This document shows, one piece after another, positions 1 through 8,355 of a stretch of 64,000 nucleotides of DNA. The translations under genes were made by a program, and so were the position numbers. Under the pieces are notes generated by a model that worked only from the letters and a program-made list of their open reading frames with translations, was not told where the DNA came from and searched no databases. Source of the DNA: CAZABG01 sp964460985 (GTDB lineage Bacteria > Chlamydiota > Chlamydiia > Chlamydiales > Parachlamydiaceae); NCBI GenBank assembly GCA_964460985.1, contig CAYWQX010000001.1:1-64000 (forward strand), written 5' to 3'. The stretch's first letter is position 1. Each line of letters begins with the position of its first letter.

Positions 1-2598
1 TGTCTGGGTGAGGGGGTTATTGTAGACACCTCCAAGCATTTAAATCGCATTTTAGAAATTGATCCCTCCAACGAAACTGCGACGGTTGAACCGGGGGTTG
101 TCCTTGAAACACTCAATCAAAAACTTCTCCCATTTCGTTTAAAATTTGCCCCGGAGACCTCAACCGGCAATCGAGCCACCCTTGGGGGGATGGCGGCGAA
201 TAATGCGGCCGGTGCTAGATCCATTCGCTACGGAAAAATGGTGGATCATGTACTCGAATGCGATGTTTTTTTGTCGGATGGCAGTTTAGTGACCTTTAAA
301 GAGCTCTCCGAGAATGAATTGGCGGAAAAATTAAAACTTCAGACTCAAGAAGGGGCTATATACCGTTTTCTAGTCCAAACCAAGCTCAATTACTCGGATC
401 TTATCAAAAGCCAATTCCCTAAGCTTGAACGGAGAGTTTCAGGGTATAATCTGGATGAGCTTTTAAAACCTAATCTGAACATAGCTAAAATCATTGTAGG
501 ATCTGAAGGCTCTCTTGGAATCATTTCAAAGCTAAAACTCAATCTGATTAAAAAGCCTCTTTACACCGGACTTGCGATTATCCATTTCCATGACATGATG
601 GAGCTTATGCAAGCGGTAGAGACCATGCTTTACTGGAATCCTCTTGCCCTTGAAATGCTTGACGATCATATCCTTCATCTCGCTCAATCCTTAGAGCGGA
701 TGAAAGAGCGCCTCTTTTGGTTGAAAGGAGACCCCAAGGCGGTAATTATTGCCGAATTTGACGCGGATACCCTGCAAGAGGTCAAACTCAAAATATCAAC
801 TTTTGAAGCTGACATGCGCTTAAGAGGCGTGGGTTATGCCTACACCGAAGTGGTTGATCCGGAAGGCCAGCAAGCGGTCTGGGAGGTTCGTAAAGCGGGT
901 CTTGGACTTCTTATGTCGAAAAGAAGCTACGTGAATGCGTGCGCTTTTCTTGAAGATATTTCGATCCCCCCTCCAAGGCTTGCAGAATTCATGGAAATCT
1001 TTTGCGGCTACCTTAAAAAGGAAAATAAAGAGGCCGGAATCTATGGGCATGTCGGGTCAGGCTGTATGCATATCCGTCCTTATCTTAGCCTGAAAGAGCC
1101 AAAAGACCTTGAATTAATCGGTAGAATGATGACCGATATCACCCATCTCTTGATTCAATTCGGAGGAGCTTTATCGGGCGAACACGGCGATGGAATCATA
1201 CGGTCAGGCTATAATGAGGATTTATTTGGCAAAGATCTCTACCATCTTTTTAAAGGCCTTAAAGAGACTTTTGATCCGCTTCATCTCATGAATCCCGGAA
1301 AAGTGGTTGGCGGTTTAAAGTTTGAAAAGCTGCATGAGAAGCTAAAAATAAATCCGGCTACACCCACTCTTCACTTCGAAACATTTTATGATTTTGAAAG
1401 AGAGGGCGGTTTTACTCTAGCTGTTGATATGTGCAACGGCAACGGGCTATGCCGAAAAAAAGAGGGGGTCATGTGTCCTTCATTTCAAGCGAGCTTAAAT
1501 GAATATGACTCCACTCGCGCTCGGGCAAATGCTTTACAAGCTATTATCCACAAAAAACTTGAATCCAAAGAGCTTGCAAATCCTAAAGTAAAAGACATAC
1601 TGGATCTTTGCCTCTCATGCAAAGGGTGCAAAACGGAGTGTCCATCGCAAGTGGATATGGCCAAAATGAAGTCAGAATTTCTCTACCATTATCACAAAAA
1701 GTACGGAATTCCACTCCGATCTAAGATTATCTCCCGATTGTCTCTTTTCAATACATGGGCGCTGCCATCCCTTTTCAACTTCCTGACGAAGAAACCCTTT
1801 TTTAAGAAAATCCTCGAAAAATTTGGGTTTACATCCCATCGGGATCTTCCCCGCTTAACCGAAAAAAGATTTACCTCGCTGGTTAAAAACTATCCTCAGC
1901 CTAAAGGAGAGAGGGTAGTTCTTTTTGCCGATAGCTACACTGAGTTTAATGAACCTGAAATCGGACTTGCCGCCTTGAAAATCTTAAATAGACTAGGCTT
2001 TGAAGTCGTCATTCCCCCTTTTGAGTGCTGCGGACGGCCCGCTTTTTCAAAAGGTGTTTTAGAATATGGCAAAAAGCAGGCTGAAAAGTTAATTCGCGCG
2101 CTTACCCCCTATCAAAATGTACCGATCATTGTTCTTGAACCGAGCTGCTTTTCTGCTCTTATCGACGAATACCGTGATCTAAAATTGGATCTTCCTTCCT
2201 TCGATATCCAGCTCTTTGATCAGTTTATCCAAGACAAAGTTACAAAACTCTCCTTTAAACCAGAAAAAAGAAAAGTCAAAGTGCATGGACACTGCCACCA
2301 GAAAGCGCTGGTTGGGATGAGCTCCACTCTATCCGCCCTTCGTAACTGCCAGGTTTTTGAGGTGGATGAAATTAAATCGGGCTGCTGTGGAATGGCAGGC
2401 TCATTTGGCTATGAACAAGAGCATTACCATTTCTCGATGAAAATCGGCGAGCTAAAACTCTTCCCCGCTATCCGAAACGAAAACCACGCCACACTGATCC
2501 TGGCAAACGGCATCTCGTGCCGCTCGCAAATTCATGACGGAACCAAGCGGGAGGCTCTCCATTTAGCGGAGATCATCGCCTCCCAGCTTAAAGACTAG
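1..2598 (+). CDS. FAD-linked oxidase / Fe-S oxidoreductase, YdiJ/GlcD type (5' end missing)
   Basis: The reading frame is open from base 1, so the gene starts outside the window; 865 codons are visible. The order of blocks is a PCMH-type FAD-binding domain (TLGGMAANNAAG near visible codon 63), a FAD-oxidase C-terminal domain (MHIRPYLSL near 355, GEHGDGI near 393), a Cys-rich 4Fe-4S region (Cys cluster ending VMCPS near 480-495, then CLSCKGCKTECPS near 538) and two CCG-type cofactor segments (ECCGRPAF near 676, SGCCGMAGSFG near 794). This layout is that of large YdiJ-like D-2-hydroxyacid (2-hydroxyglutarate or lactate) dehydrogenases of about 1000 residues, which pass electrons from flavin to Fe-S centres at the membrane. 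The exact substrate cannot be read from the sequence. The stop codon abuts the end of the convergent gene. Confidence 0.88.
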   Translation, partial: CLGEGVIVDTSKHLNRILEIDPSNETATVEPGVVLETLNQKLLPFRLKFAPETSTGNRATLGGMAANNAAGARSIRYGKMVDHVLECDVFLSDGSLVTFKELSENELAEKLKLQTQEGAIYRFLVQTKLNYSDLIKSQFPKLERRVSGYNLDELLKPNLNIAKIIVGSEGSLGIISKLKLNLIKKPLYTGLAIIHFHDMMELMQAVETMLYWNPLALEMLDDHILHLAQSLERMKERLFWLKGDPKAVIIAEFDADTLQEVKLKISTFEADMRLRGVGYAYTEVVDPEGQQAVWEVRKAGLGLLMSKRSYVNACAFLEDISIPPPRLAEFMEIFCGYLKKENKEAGIYGHVGSGCMHIRPYLSLKEPKDLELIGRMMTDITHLLIQFGGALSGEHGDGIIRSGYNEDLFGKDLYHLFKGLKETFDPLHLMNPGKVVGGLKFEKLHEKLKINPATPTLHFETFYDFEREGGFTLAVDMCNGNGLCRKKEGVMCPSFQASLNEYDSTRARANALQAIIHKKLESKELANPKVKDILDLCLSCKGCKTECPSQVDMAKMKSEFLYHYHKKYGIPLRSKIISRLSLFNTWALPSLFNFLTKKPFFKKILEKFGFTSHRDLPRLTEKRFTSLVKNYPQPKGERVVLFADSYTEFNEPEIGLAALKILNRLGFEVVIPPFECCGRPAFSKGVLEYGKKQAEKLIRALTPYQNVPIIVLEPSCFSALIDEYRDLKLDLPSFDIQLFDQFIQDKVTKLSFKPEKRKVKVHGHCHQKALVGMSSTLSALRNCQVFEVDEIKSGCCGMAGSFGYEQEHYHFSMKIGELKLFPAIRNENHATLILANGISCRSQIHDGTKREALHLAEIIASQLKD

Positions 2599-3912
2599 TT
2601 AATGTTTATGCCGAGGATCAGTTTCTTTAATAATAAGGCTCACATTCTTTTGATTAAAACCTTTGTAGCCTTCTCTTCGCTGAAGATTTTCGAGGTGAGA
2701 GCCAATGGCTCCATCTCTTATAAAGCGCTCTTTTTCATCTAAGGTAATTTTTTTAGCTTCGATCAATTGATCTAACTTTTTGGGATTGACTTTCCAACGC
2801 TCTCCGACCGTAAAAGCTTGCTTGAGGTAGTCAAAATTGGAAAAGGGCTCCATCATACCCACCTCAAAATTTTTCAAATCTCTCTTCAGCTCATCAAACT
2901 CAAACTGCGCTTCTAAATGATGCATGCCCGCCTCTTGAATAGAATCGCCATGAAGGGCGCACCAAAGACCGATCGTTCCAAGCTTTTCTTTTTCAGGAAG
3001 TGTTTCGTGAGCAAAATCAATTCCGATTTCAAAATCATCCAGATCTACATCTAAAAACGTGACCAGCCTTATTTTATCGTGCTCCATCACTTGCGCACCC
3101 CAGCCCGCCTCTTTTCCGGCGTAAAAGCGCTCGCGAACATGAAAACCGAGTATTTCCCAGAGGTGAACCAAATCCTTAAAATTTTTTCGCGAGGAGCGGA
3201 AAGTGTGATGATCATGATTCGCCCATCCGAGTCCTAGATAATCTTGGCGAGCTTTTTGAACTTGTCCGGCTCTGTTTTTAGACTGCCAGTATTTTCTTTC
3301 GATTTCACAAACTATTGTGGCAGCGACCGGCTGGCCTACGAGAGAAACCATCTCTTGAGCCCGCTGATGCCCCTCCTTAATATCGGTGCGATCTCGATTC
3401 GACCAAAGACCATAGGCTTTAAAATAGTTCGTGAGATAGTGGCTATCCTTCACTTGAGGCTCTTTAAACTCCCAGCTTCTTCTCTCGACTACCCAGAAAT
3501 TTATTCCATTATCACAATCCACTAAAGCTCTTCGATAAGGCGAAAAGGGTGTGCCCTCAATCGTTTTAGGACCCCCGTGAATCAATAAAAAGTCCTCTAT
3601 CGAATCTACTGCCACGCCGATCCCCTCTTCTTTAGACAGTAAGACCAATGGAAATTGCGCACGTTTATTCTGGTAGTATCCATTCTGAGGGTTAAACTGA
3701 AAACCTCCTTTTTTTAGAGAATCCCTGTTCTCTTCCGTATCAAGCAGGACAATATGATCCACCCAGTCAAATAGACGGGTAGAAGTTCTTGTCTTCAACT
3801 TGCTATCAAGCTCTTTCAAAGCAGGATTTTTTAAAAAACGATCGATGTTCAATTGAAGAAAGCGCTCCCCTTCCGGATATCTTTCCCATTTAAATTGGCT
3901 ATTCAGTTCCAT
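2599..3912 (-). CDS. Conserved-type hypothetical protein, possible VOC-like metal site
   Basis: A 437-residue soluble protein with no signal peptide or membrane segment. I prefer the ATG at 3912 because GAGGTG lies just upstream; a GTG at 3927 would add five residues. I do not recognise the family. One stretch near residues 225-275 (NHDHHTFRSS, then LGFHVRERFYAGKEAGWG) has the feel of a vicinal-oxygen-chelate (glyoxalase-like) module: His at a strand start, a helix, then a LGF-x-V-x-E strand. A second histidine pair (GMHHLEAQFEF) follows about 110 residues later and could complete a metal site. That reading is a guess. The gene is convergent with the flavoprotein gene and its end touches that stop codon. 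Confidence 0.7.
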   Translation of the reverse strand: MELNSQFKWERYPEGERFLQLNIDRFLKNPALKELDSKLKTRTSTRLFDWVDHIVLLDTEENRDSLKKGGFQFNPQNGYYQNKRAQFPLVLLSKEEGIGVAVDSIEDFLLIHGGPKTIEGTPFSPYRRALVDCDNGINFWVVERRSWEFKEPQVKDSHYLTNYFKAYGLWSNRDRTDIKEGHQRAQEMVSLVGQPVAATIVCEIERKYWQSKNRAGQVQKARQDYLGLGWANHDHHTFRSSRKNFKDLVHLWEILGFHVRERFYAGKEAGWGAQVMEHDKIRLVTFLDVDLDDFEIGIDFAHETLPEKEKLGTIGLWCALHGDSIQEAGMHHLEAQFEFDELKRDLKNFEVGMMEPFSNFDYLKQAFTVGERWKVNPKKLDQLIEAKKITLDEKERFIRDGAIGSHLENLQRREGYKGFNQKNVSLIIKETDPRHKH

Positions 3913-4064
3913 ACTCACCTCGGACACACATTATTAAGTTATTTTAAATTTCGCAAGCTTTCCTCTTTTAAAAACTAAAATTCATTAAAATTAAAGTTAG
4001 ATAGAAAGATTAATAATCGAGAAATACGAATTAATAAAGATTTAATTAATTTTTTGAGGCTTTA
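3913..4064. promoter_or_regulatory. AT-rich divergent intergenic region
   Basis: About 150 bases separate the divergent genes starting at 3912 (-) and 4065 (+). The stretch is strongly AT-rich and must carry both promoters, but I cannot pick a convincing -35/-10 pair. A clear ribosome binding site (TTGAGG, 4054-4059) precedes the ATG at 4065. Confidence 0.4.
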
Positions 4065-7000
4065 ATGGATCCCAAGATTGTAATAGGCACCGATTCGATC
4101 CCTCCCCCTTTAGCAGAGACGTCGCCTAAACCCATAGAAAATACTAACAACTTGCCTAAGCCTGAAGCTCCTTCCGCCCAGGCAAAAGAGATCCGGTTCA
4201 GAGCAAGCCAAGATAGCAACATGATAGATACGATCAAAAGCAAAGTGCTAGATTTGGTAAACCGCGTTTTTGGCGAAAAACCTCTCCCACAAAAAATAGC
4301 GCATGAAGAGGTATCATCTGTCATCCTATCACAGAAAAATGTGGCGAAAAGGCTGGGCAAAGTCTTTGGATTTTTCATCAAGGATCCCTCTCAAAAAGAG
4401 AAAATTCTCAAAGAGTTGATAGAAAAGTATGATTCATTAGATGCAAACGGGAAGAAAAATATTAAACACTTCTTAAATGGCCTTATCCTCAATGAAAAAC
4501 CGGAACATCTTGAACTTCTCAGACCTCAGATCAAAGAGCTGAACGACCGTCTTAAAAAAGATATTCTTCCACACTTTACTTCAGCCGAGTTAAATCCTCA
4601 AAAAACCTCTCTTCAGCCGGGGCCGCACAATCTTGAGCAAGAGCTCAATCATTTAAAAAATCCGGATTACGACCTGCACGCGCTCGCTCAAGCTGTTGCC
4701 CACGATTTAAAGCAGGAAAGTATCGCTCTTTTGAAGAATATTCGAAGCTATGAGCTTCAAAACACCACCATGACTGCCAAAAATCGGGATCTATCCCCTA
4801 CCGTGATCGCTGCGAACCTACGGGGAGAGCGGTTGAAAAGCGGTATTATGGAACATATTCTAACCGCCGAAAACAAAGATAAAAAGAGACTCATCGAGTT
4901 TTATTTAAGTTTGGCGGACGAATTATTTAAAGCGGGTGATTTTGAAGCCTTGATGGCAGTGACCGGTGCGCTTCAATCGACGCCTGTCATCCGATTAATC
5001 GGCGCCGGAAAAATTACCCTTGATAACGAACACCAAGAGATTCACGAAAAAATGCTTGCGCTCTTAAATCCTCAGAATGGAAATGAGGCGCTTCGTCAAG
5101 CGATCGCCAAAACAAAAGGGGCGGTCATACAACCTACGATCTTGCTAGTCAAAAGCGCAACTTACGCAAGCGAGCTTCTCGGAAACACTAAAACACAAGT
5201 TGAAGGAAGCAAGCTTCTTGCCCTCTCAGATAGATTTGAAACAGTTACTGACTATCAATCCTTGCCGGAGCCGCAAGAGATCAGCTTTAATTTAGCGCCT
5301 CTTTATCACTCAAGAATCACGAATGAAGGAATACTGTTTAACCTAAGCCAGCAGGCAGTTGGCGGGAAAAGCAAAATGCTTCTCGACTTAAGCGATGTAG
5401 TGGAGGTTTTAAAAGATTTCAAAACCTTAAAACTAAGAATCACCGAGGAAGGGCTTGTAGCGGTAGATAAATCGATGTTTACCGTGACTTCCCGAGTGGG
5501 GCAAAGCGATGAGGCGAAAGAATCGGTTGAATACGTCCTGGATAGGGTGATTAACTCCATGGACACCGAGGAGCCTAATCAGGAACACATCATACAAGCT
5601 CATACGATTTTAACTCAGCTCAAGAAAAATACTTGGGTTAAAGCCGTTCTTGAGAAACATCCTGAACTAGACTTGAAGTTTGATAAAGCGCAAAAAGCCT
5701 TTGAAAGTGCGAACGCCAAATTCAATGCTAAAAACACTTACGGTCTTTCAGAAATCATTGAAAGGATGAGAAATGATCCTCTCACAAGCGAAAGAATTGG
5801 CCTTGCTTTTGAATTTCTCTACCCACGTCTCGAAGACCAAAAAATGCTCATCCGGGAAATGGCCAATCAACCAAATAGCGATATCTTCTTTCAAGCCATC
5901 GCGAGAAATGCCTCACGTCAATTGATCGAAGAGGGCATTTTGCCGGTCAGTGTCACCGTTTCAATTCCCCAAGAGCTAACTGTCGATGGAGTTATTCCAG
6001 AAACAAGAAATGAAAAAATTGCGGTTTTGGCCCACGACTTAAAACTCTATGCAAATTATCTCGTGAATAGGTTGAGAGGGGCGGATATTATGAATAACAA
6101 TAAGTCGGCAATTAAACCTCTAGCTGACTTCGACCAAAACGTTCAAAGCTGGGCAAAAAACACTATTTTATCCGCTAAAACCCCTGAAGAACTCTCTGAT
6201 CAATACGAATTTCATATCGACTTAGCGCTAAAACTTCTAGAAAGCCATGATTATATCACCGCCTATTCTTTGATCTCTTCTCTATCCAATTTAGAGCGCC
6301 TTTTTGGAGAGGGAAAATACAGGCTAAGCCCGGATGCTAAAGTGAAACTTCAGTCTCTCAAAGAGGCTATTAAAGATACTTCCATCAATCAAGCTTATGA
6401 ACTGGCGCCCGATGAGGCAAACCCTCTTCCTCCCCTTCTAATCATGCTAAGAAATTTAACCGGTGTAGCCGAAAACAAATCCTCGAAGGGATCTATCAAT
6501 GAAAACAATTTAAGTGTCGCTGCCAAATTCGCGGCAATGATTGATCGCATTCCGAAGCTCCCGGAAAACATCATTTCTTACAATTTAGAAGGGCTCTTTA
6601 ACCAATTGCCGGGAGAAAAAGAGTTAGATCATCTCGAAGAGAAATGGCTTCCAAGGGGGCTTAATTTCAATCTCTCCGGACTTGTCCATCTGATCCGGAA
6701 TGCCTCTCTTGGAAATAAACTTACTGTTGAAGTGATAAATGTTAATGGATCATCCAAGGAAGTTGTACGAGTTGCGTCTAGAGGAAGTTTACCGGGCGGC
6801 ATCCGCATAGGAAAAAGCGAGACTGCCAAAAGAGCCCTTGAGCAACTCCTTCATCATGCTTTACAGTTTATGAAACTTCCTCAAAAAAATCTTTCGAGCT
6901 CCATCCAAGAATTGAGCGACTATCTGGATAATGACCCCTGGGCCCAAGCCGTACTGGAAAACCACCCTGAGCTTCAAGAAAAAGTAGCCCAAGTGCGGAG

Positions 7001-7427
7001 CTACGCTTCAGATCATGCGAACGAAGTCCTTACCACGTTTGAGTCAAGAAAGCTCGAGCATGCCAGCCAAGGTTTGCAGTTGTTAAAGGCTATAATCCCT
7101 AAGCTCGGATCTAATCAGAAGCCGTCTGTTCGACGACTTCCCTCAGGAGAATACGATTTCACCCTCCTCAATCGAAGCGACTCGATCTTTGACTTTAGTG
7201 CGATCACTAAAAGGTTTGTAGCCTCCAGCCCCGAGGCTCAAGAAACGCTCACCCATTTAGTCGATCTTATATCAGTGTTTGGGAAAAATAGATCTCACCC
7301 CGAAAGAGAAGAGGCTTACAGAGTCTTAGTTGATCTACTAGAGACGCCCTGGATAAAGGATGTTCAGGCCAGATTTCCGGATCATCCCCTGTTTTGTTTA
7401 AAAGCCGCACTATTTGAGAGTCAATGA
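4065..7427 (+). CDS. Large protein with two tandem RasGEF-like domains; candidate type III secreted effector
   Basis: A 1120-residue protein with no signal peptide or membrane segment. The first ~40 residues are rich in Pro, Ser and Thr and look disordered, as in many type III substrates. Residues ~200-395 resemble a CDC25/RasGEF catalytic domain: SPTVIAANL, then LTAENKDKKRLIEFYLSLA, GDFEALMAVTGALQSTPVIR, then a LLNPQNG...AL block and PTILLVKSATYASE, which match the order and spacing of conserved RasGEF regions. Residues ~650-830 repeat this in a more diverged form (HDYITAYSLISSLSNLERL; PLPPLLIMLRNLTGVAEN). A companion module of about 100 residues ending in W-x-x-x-V-x-x-x-(H/F)P occurs three times (~440-535, ~868-965, ~1003-1105). 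RasGEF domains activate small GTPases of eukaryotes, so a host Ras-family GTPase is the likely target. The next gene, an LcrH/SycD-type chaperone, overlaps by ATGA, supporting secretion. Domain call by eye only. Confidence 0.75.
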   Translation: MDPKIVIGTDSIPPPLAETSPKPIENTNNLPKPEAPSAQAKEIRFRASQDSNMIDTIKSKVLDLVNRVFGEKPLPQKIAHEEVSSVILSQKNVAKRLGKVFGFFIKDPSQKEKILKELIEKYDSLDANGKKNIKHFLNGLILNEKPEHLELLRPQIKELNDRLKKDILPHFTSAELNPQKTSLQPGPHNLEQELNHLKNPDYDLHALAQAVAHDLKQESIALLKNIRSYELQNTTMTAKNRDLSPTVIAANLRGERLKSGIMEHILTAENKDKKRLIEFYLSLADELFKAGDFEALMAVTGALQSTPVIRLIGAGKITLDNEHQEIHEKMLALLNPQNGNEALRQAIAKTKGAVIQPTILLVKSATYASELLGNTKTQVEGSKLLALSDRFETVTDYQSLPEPQEISFNLAPLYHSRITNEGILFNLSQQAVGGKSKMLLDLSDVVEVLKDFKTLKLRITEEGLVAVDKSMFTVTSRVGQSDEAKESVEYVLDRVINSMDTEEPNQEHIIQAHTILTQLKKNTWVKAVLEKHPELDLKFDKAQKAFESANAKFNAKNTYGLSEIIERMRNDPLTSERIGLAFEFLYPRLEDQKMLIREMANQPNSDIFFQAIARNASRQLIEEGILPVSVTVSIPQELTVDGVIPETRNEKIAVLAHDLKLYANYLVNRLRGADIMNNNKSAIKPLADFDQNVQSWAKNTILSAKTPEELSDQYEFHIDLALKLLESHDYITAYSLISSLSNLERLFGEGKYRLSPDAKVKLQSLKEAIKDTSINQAYELAPDEANPLPPLLIMLRNLTGVAENKSSKGSINENNLSVAAKFAAMIDRIPKLPENIISYNLEGLFNQLPGEKELDHLEEKWLPRGLNFNLSGLVHLIRNASLGNKLTVEVINVNGSSKEVVRVASRGSLPGGIRIGKSETAKRALEQLLHHALQFMKLPQKNLSSSIQELSDYLDNDPWAQAVLENHPELQEKVAQVRSYASDHANEVLTTFESRKLEHASQGLQLLKAIIPKLGSNQKPSVRRLPSGEYDFTLLNRSDSIFDFSAITKRFVASSPEAQETLTHLVDLISVFGKNRSHPEREEAYRVLVDLLETPWIKDVQARFPDHPLFCLKAALFESQ

Positions 7428-8095
7428 TGTGTACAGAAGAACTAACAGACCTTCTCGTCAATGAAGTCATGGAGAGAAAACCTCCTAACAAATTAGAGCT
7501 ACTCCCTCCTGCAATAGAAAAAGAGAAAATCAAATGCGAAATTGTAGATGAGATTAAAATTTTTATTGAGCGCGTTTCAAGAGCTGTCACTTTAATCAAG
7601 GAACACATATCTCATCCCGATCATTTGGAAGAGCTTAAAAAAGTAGGGAAGGTCTCCTGGGGATCTACTCATTGGAATGAGGAGCATACTTACAAGGAGA
7701 TTGCAGGGATATCTGAAAACAGTATGCGCAGCTTTCGAGAAGTGGCGATTGATCTTTATAATGAAGAAAAATTCCGAGAAGCCGCAGATATATTTTTTCT
7801 TTTATCTCTCATTGACTGGAAACTCCCCTACTATTGGACTTCTCTTGGACACGCTGAGTATTATGCTGAAAGTTACACCGACGCGATCAAAGCCTACACC
7901 GCCAGTTACAAGCTGGATCCCACCGATCCCAAACCCCTCTTTTATATGGCCCACTGCTATGAAATGAGACACGATATTTCACTTGCAATCGATACTCTTT
8001 TAGAGTCTCTCACCCTCATTTCATTAGATCCCTTCCACAAAATGTGGGAGCCGAAAATAACAGATTATCTTCAAGAATTAAGGAGCCGCTCATGA
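7424..8095 (+). CDS. LcrH/SycD-like TPR type III secretion chaperone
   Basis: A 223-residue protein whose residues ~104-195 form tandem TPR-like helices: DLYNEEKFREAADIFFLL, then SLGHAEYYAESYTDAIKAYT, then LDPTDPKPLFYMAHCYE. The pattern LG-x(n)-Y-x-x-A-I-x-x-Y followed by DP-x-x-P-x-x-x-F-x-x-A-x-C is the signature of class II chaperones (LcrH/SycD/Scc2), which hold translocators or effectors in the cytoplasm before type III export. The ~100-residue N-terminal part is longer than usual and not recognised. The ATG overlaps the stop of the RasGEF-like gene (ATGA), and its own stop overlaps the next ATG in the same way, so the three products are probably made in fixed ratio. I infer that the upstream protein is its client. 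Confidence 0.82.
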   Translation: MMCTEELTDLLVNEVMERKPPNKLELLPPAIEKEKIKCEIVDEIKIFIERVSRAVTLIKEHISHPDHLEELKKVGKVSWGSTHWNEEHTYKEIAGISENSMRSFREVAIDLYNEEKFREAADIFFLLSLIDWKLPYYWTSLGHAEYYAESYTDAIKAYTASYKLDPTDPKPLFYMAHCYEMRHDISLAIDTLLESLTLISLDPFHKMWEPKITDYLQELRSRS

Positions 8096-8325
8096 CTCGC
8101 ATCAATAATATTAATGGCCCGAGTTTCAGCTCAGCTCCTCCTCCTATATCAGGGAGGGATGCGACTCAGCCTCCTCGTAAACTCGATAAGCAAACGGACC
8201 CTTCTTATCCTCCTTCTACTAGTCGAGCCGTCCTGACGAATGCAACCAATCTCCCGATGGATGGAGTTGGCCCCAAAGTCCTGGGAGAAGCCTTAAGTCA
8301 AGGAATCCATGAGGCTTTAGAATAA
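8092..8325 (+). CDS. Small Pro/Ser/Thr-rich protein, possible secreted substrate
   Basis: I start this 77-residue gene at the ATG at 8092, which overlaps the chaperone stop codon (ATGA) and has AAGGAG a few bases upstream; the longer open frame from 8044 would lie mostly inside the chaperone gene. The product (start MTRINNINGPSFSSAPPP, end LGEALSQGIHEALE) has low-complexity Pro/Ser/Thr content for about 50 residues and a short amphipathic C-terminus. No family is recognised. Its place behind an LcrH-type chaperone and its composition would suit a small secreted or exported component, but this is inference. Confidence 0.6.
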   Translation: MTRINNINGPSFSSAPPPISGRDATQPPRKLDKQTDPSYPPSTSRAVLTNATNLPMDGVGPKVLGEALSQGIHEALE

Positions 8326-8355
8326 AAAAAACAACGCGCGGTTCATTTATGAGCG

